Source: Lactifluus volemus
Lineage: Eukaryota; Basidiomycota; Agaricomycetes; Russulales; Russulaceae
Assembly: GCA_022376515.1 (NCBI GenBank)
Contig: WTXI01000001.1
Location: 1,116,001-1,180,000, forward strand
Length of the DNA: 64,000 nucleotides
Reading direction: 5' to 3'
Positions 62,100 to 64,000 of the stretch are shown piece by piece. Every line of letters begins with the position of its first letter. Positions within the stretch are counted from its first letter, which is position 1. The position numbers and the translations under genes are program-made. Under the pieces are notes generated by a model. That model made no database searches and was not told where the DNA came from. It saw nothing but the letters and a program-made list of their open reading frames with translations.

Positions 62100-62457
62100 A
62101 TCGTATCTGCATTGCTTGAAATAGAGGTATTCTTTTACCAGTACATAAATTGGGTCTATGCTCTGCCCAAGTACATTATCTTGAAGCATCACATTAACAT
62201 TACCTGGCACTCGGGAGCGAAGGAGCAAGAGACTCACCCAGTTCAGGTCCTCAGTGATCGCAGGTGACCATAGTGTAAAGCGAATCTCGTTGGATTTGCC
62301 CACCTGAAAATATGAGTGAATGGCGATAAGTTCAAGTTTGCAGATCAAATTGCGAGGGGGAGATCCAGTACTGAGCCCTGAACCATCTCTTGTCGGGTCT
62401 CGTACAGACTTGAAACAAGTGTGAGCACTTATGAGAACTGCGAACCGAGTGGGGAAA
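62100..62457. other. intergenic, convergent 3' ends
   Basis: 358 bp between CBR1 and DLT1 stops. No coding continuity on either strand. Confidence 0.45.
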
Positions 62458-63394
62458 TTACATTCTCTTAATTTCTTGTGCCGCTGCCATGCCAACCTCA
62501 AACTCTTCCTCTGTCGGTTCGCGATCGACCTGTCTCGCCAGTTGTACGGCAGAGTCGTAGTAGTGCAACGGAGACCGCCCGTTCTCGTCCGTGGGCAAGA
62601 GCGGCGCGATGAAGCGATAGTGGTGTGACATGCGATCATGAGGCCGGAGCGGCGGCAGACTTGGAATCAAAAGACGAGTCAGGTCATCTAGACATGGTGC
62701 TGCGTCGGACAAAGGCGGGACACGAGACGTGAAGACGGACCGAGATCTGGGATTGTGTCGAGTAGAGCACGCCGGAAGCAGACGTCTCCCCACCGCGTGC
62801 CTGTCGCAAACGCCCCTTCAGCACACACAAGCATGACCGTAGTGGTTGAAATATACCTGGCTTGCCCCATCCTTCTCGGTGCGTGTCCTTGGGCAAAGAC
62901 TCAAAGGCGATCAAACAGGCACGCGAATACTCCTGCGTCACGAATTCATGCGTACGCTGCACAGAAAATAGAATTTAAAAAGGTTAGCATTCTGTAAAAC
63001 GAGATAAAGAAAGACACTTGTGTCCATCCCCCTACACACCTTTGGGATATCTCCTCTGCGGAGAGCGACTCGTCCCCTCGATAATCTCTGCAGCTTTCGG
63101 AACATGGACATCCGGCGTTTCAAACAAAACACCAACGAGAAAAAGAACTTTATCGACATCATCATTAATATGAAGCCGCCGAGGGAAGAAAGAGAGTACA
63201 GGGAGGCGTACCACAACGCTGTAAGAAATGGTGATAATGAGAACATTGATATTGCCCTTGAATGACAGCCGCCTCGACGTGCGCACTGCTTGCGAGAGGA
63301 ATGCTACCAAGGACACGCCGACAGCAAACGCGAACACCAGCCAGGCAAATATGTTGAGCACTCCAGTGAAAAGCTTCCGGAGACGACGCGACAT
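62458..63394 (-). CDS. DLT1: DLT1-like protein (defect at low temperature)
   Basis: Fungal membrane protein of the Dlt1 family. The ATG at 63392-63394 (MSRRLRKLFTGVLNIFAWLV) leads into TM1 (LNIFAWLVFAFAVGVSLVAF). Then SFKGNINVLIITISYSVV joins via an intron to FFFSLVFCLKRRMSMFRKLQ (TM2), RLSRGRVALRRGDIPK, then HEFVTQEYSRACLIAFESLP, DTHREGWGKPGAFATGTRWG, FRRALLDTIPDLAP, RPHDRMSHHYRFIAPLLPTD and SPLHYYDSAVQLARQVDREP. It ends GMAAAQEIKRM. Four introns, all GT-AG, no frame repair. Two TMs with a cytosolic tail fit the family. The biochemical role of Dlt1 is not established. Confidence 0.8.
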
Positions 63395-63619
63395 GGATGT
63401 CCAGACGGGAGGGCACGGCGACAGGAGAGCTTGCATGAAATTAAACCTTACACTCAGGTTAGGGTTCATTGTTCAAATATTCTCTGTTCAGTGTAGATCA
63501 ACTAGACATGTTACTCAAGGCCGGAGACAAATTTTGAAAACGATACATCCAGATGTATTTAGTGAAGACGAAGAGATCAAGACAAACTCAGAGAGCAGAA
63601 CTCTCCAATGGGGGTCAGT

Positions 63620-64000
63620 TCAAACTTGGACGTTATCACTGTTGGAAGGGTGAGCAAAAATTGAAACAGGCACTGGGTACGTGACTTACCCAAACTCTCC
63701 CTCGACATTTCCCGGGGGATTATACTCGCATACGTAGTAGTTCGCGGGCTATTGGTCCACACCATGAGCTTCGTCCCACCGTGAGAATGAATAGAAATTT
63801 TGAACACACTCCTGAACCGATAATCCCATTGCAGGTCTGGACGGCACAACCAAGTTGAGTAGTCGACTTCCAAACCATTTGCGTAAAATGCGAATACACG
63901 GGATTCTTGGGGTCATAATCAACTGCCGTGAGAAGGTTTCAACGTGCGTCCTGAACCAGATTGTGGATACAATACAACGCACCAACTTCATCAGCCCATA
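63620..64000 (-). CDS. CAP/PR-1 (SCP) domain protein, 5' part beyond window
   Basis: Secreted cysteine-rich CAP-superfamily protein (fungal PRY/PR-1 type, sterol or fatty-acid binding). The visible C-terminal half reads ADEV, then across an intron VDYDPKNPVYSHFTQMVWKS, TTQLGCAVQTCNGIIGSG, and across a 61-nt intron PANYYVCEYNPPGNVEGEFG, ending DNVQV at 63620. HFTQMVW carries the CAP His, and YYVCEYNPPGNV is the CAP2 signature; the Cys residues fit the usual disulfides. All introns are GT-AG with no frame repair. The signal peptide and first half of the domain are right of position 64000. Confidence 0.88.

Overview
The window is a gene-dense nuclear segment from a filamentous fungus, most likely a basidiomycete of the Agaricomycetes. 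The signs are many short introns per gene (mostly 45-65 nt), fungal-type protein families (SEC9, SSH4/EAR1, MPP10, SUR7/PalI, GH16, DLT1, TVP23, CAP/PR-1) and basidiomycete-style protein variants. A Rhizoctonia/Ceratobasidium-like source is my guess only. I found no tRNA, rRNA, transposon, virus or CRISPR.

Layout. 0-9.4 kb: SNF4 (AMPK gamma, cut by the left edge), SSH4-type Rsp5 adaptor, a small membrane protein, cytosolic aspartyl-tRNA synthetase, mitochondrial aspartate aminotransferase and a Ser/Pro-rich protein. 9.4-18 kb: Elongator ELP5, a two-TM protein with a GNAT-like tail, a dienelactone hydrolase-family protein, EF-1alpha and a PAS-kinase-family kinase. 18.5-31.3 kb: RPL32, adrenodoxin reductase, RPL15, a GH16 glucanase, SurE, MYG1, a GPI-type mucin-like protein, an unknown protein, a possible gene fragment and SEC9. 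31.3-46.4 kb: MPP10, SUR7/PalI, TTC1, IMP1, ELP4, a large LRR-RhoGEF and an amino-acid permease. 46.4-52.8 kb is gene-poor, with a divergent kinase-like gene and a possible Cys-rich ORF. 52.8-64 kb: an LRR protein, a polytopic membrane protein, TVP23, a MAPK-phosphatase-like DUSP, cytochrome b5 reductase, DLT1 and a CAP/PR-1 protein cut by the right edge.

Most genes are housekeeping, and I see no metabolic cluster or new defence system. Recurring functions are translation (DPS1, TEF1, RPL32, RPL15, MPP10, and ELP4 with ELP5 for tRNA wobble modification), mitochondria (AAT1, ARH1, IMP1, MYG1) and membrane traffic or the cell surface (SSH4, SEC9, TVP23, SUR7, GH16). Several divergent pairs share only 66-180 bp.

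Two sequence-level observations stand out. First, about 25 places in conserved genes break the reading frame, and every one is repaired by a single added base, often in a homopolymer. This looks like systematic one-base deletions in the assembly, not gene decay. Second, at least seven introns are best explained by GC-AG splice sites. Coordinates below run from start codon to stop codon and include introns. Exon joins were made by eye from splice signals and family conservation.
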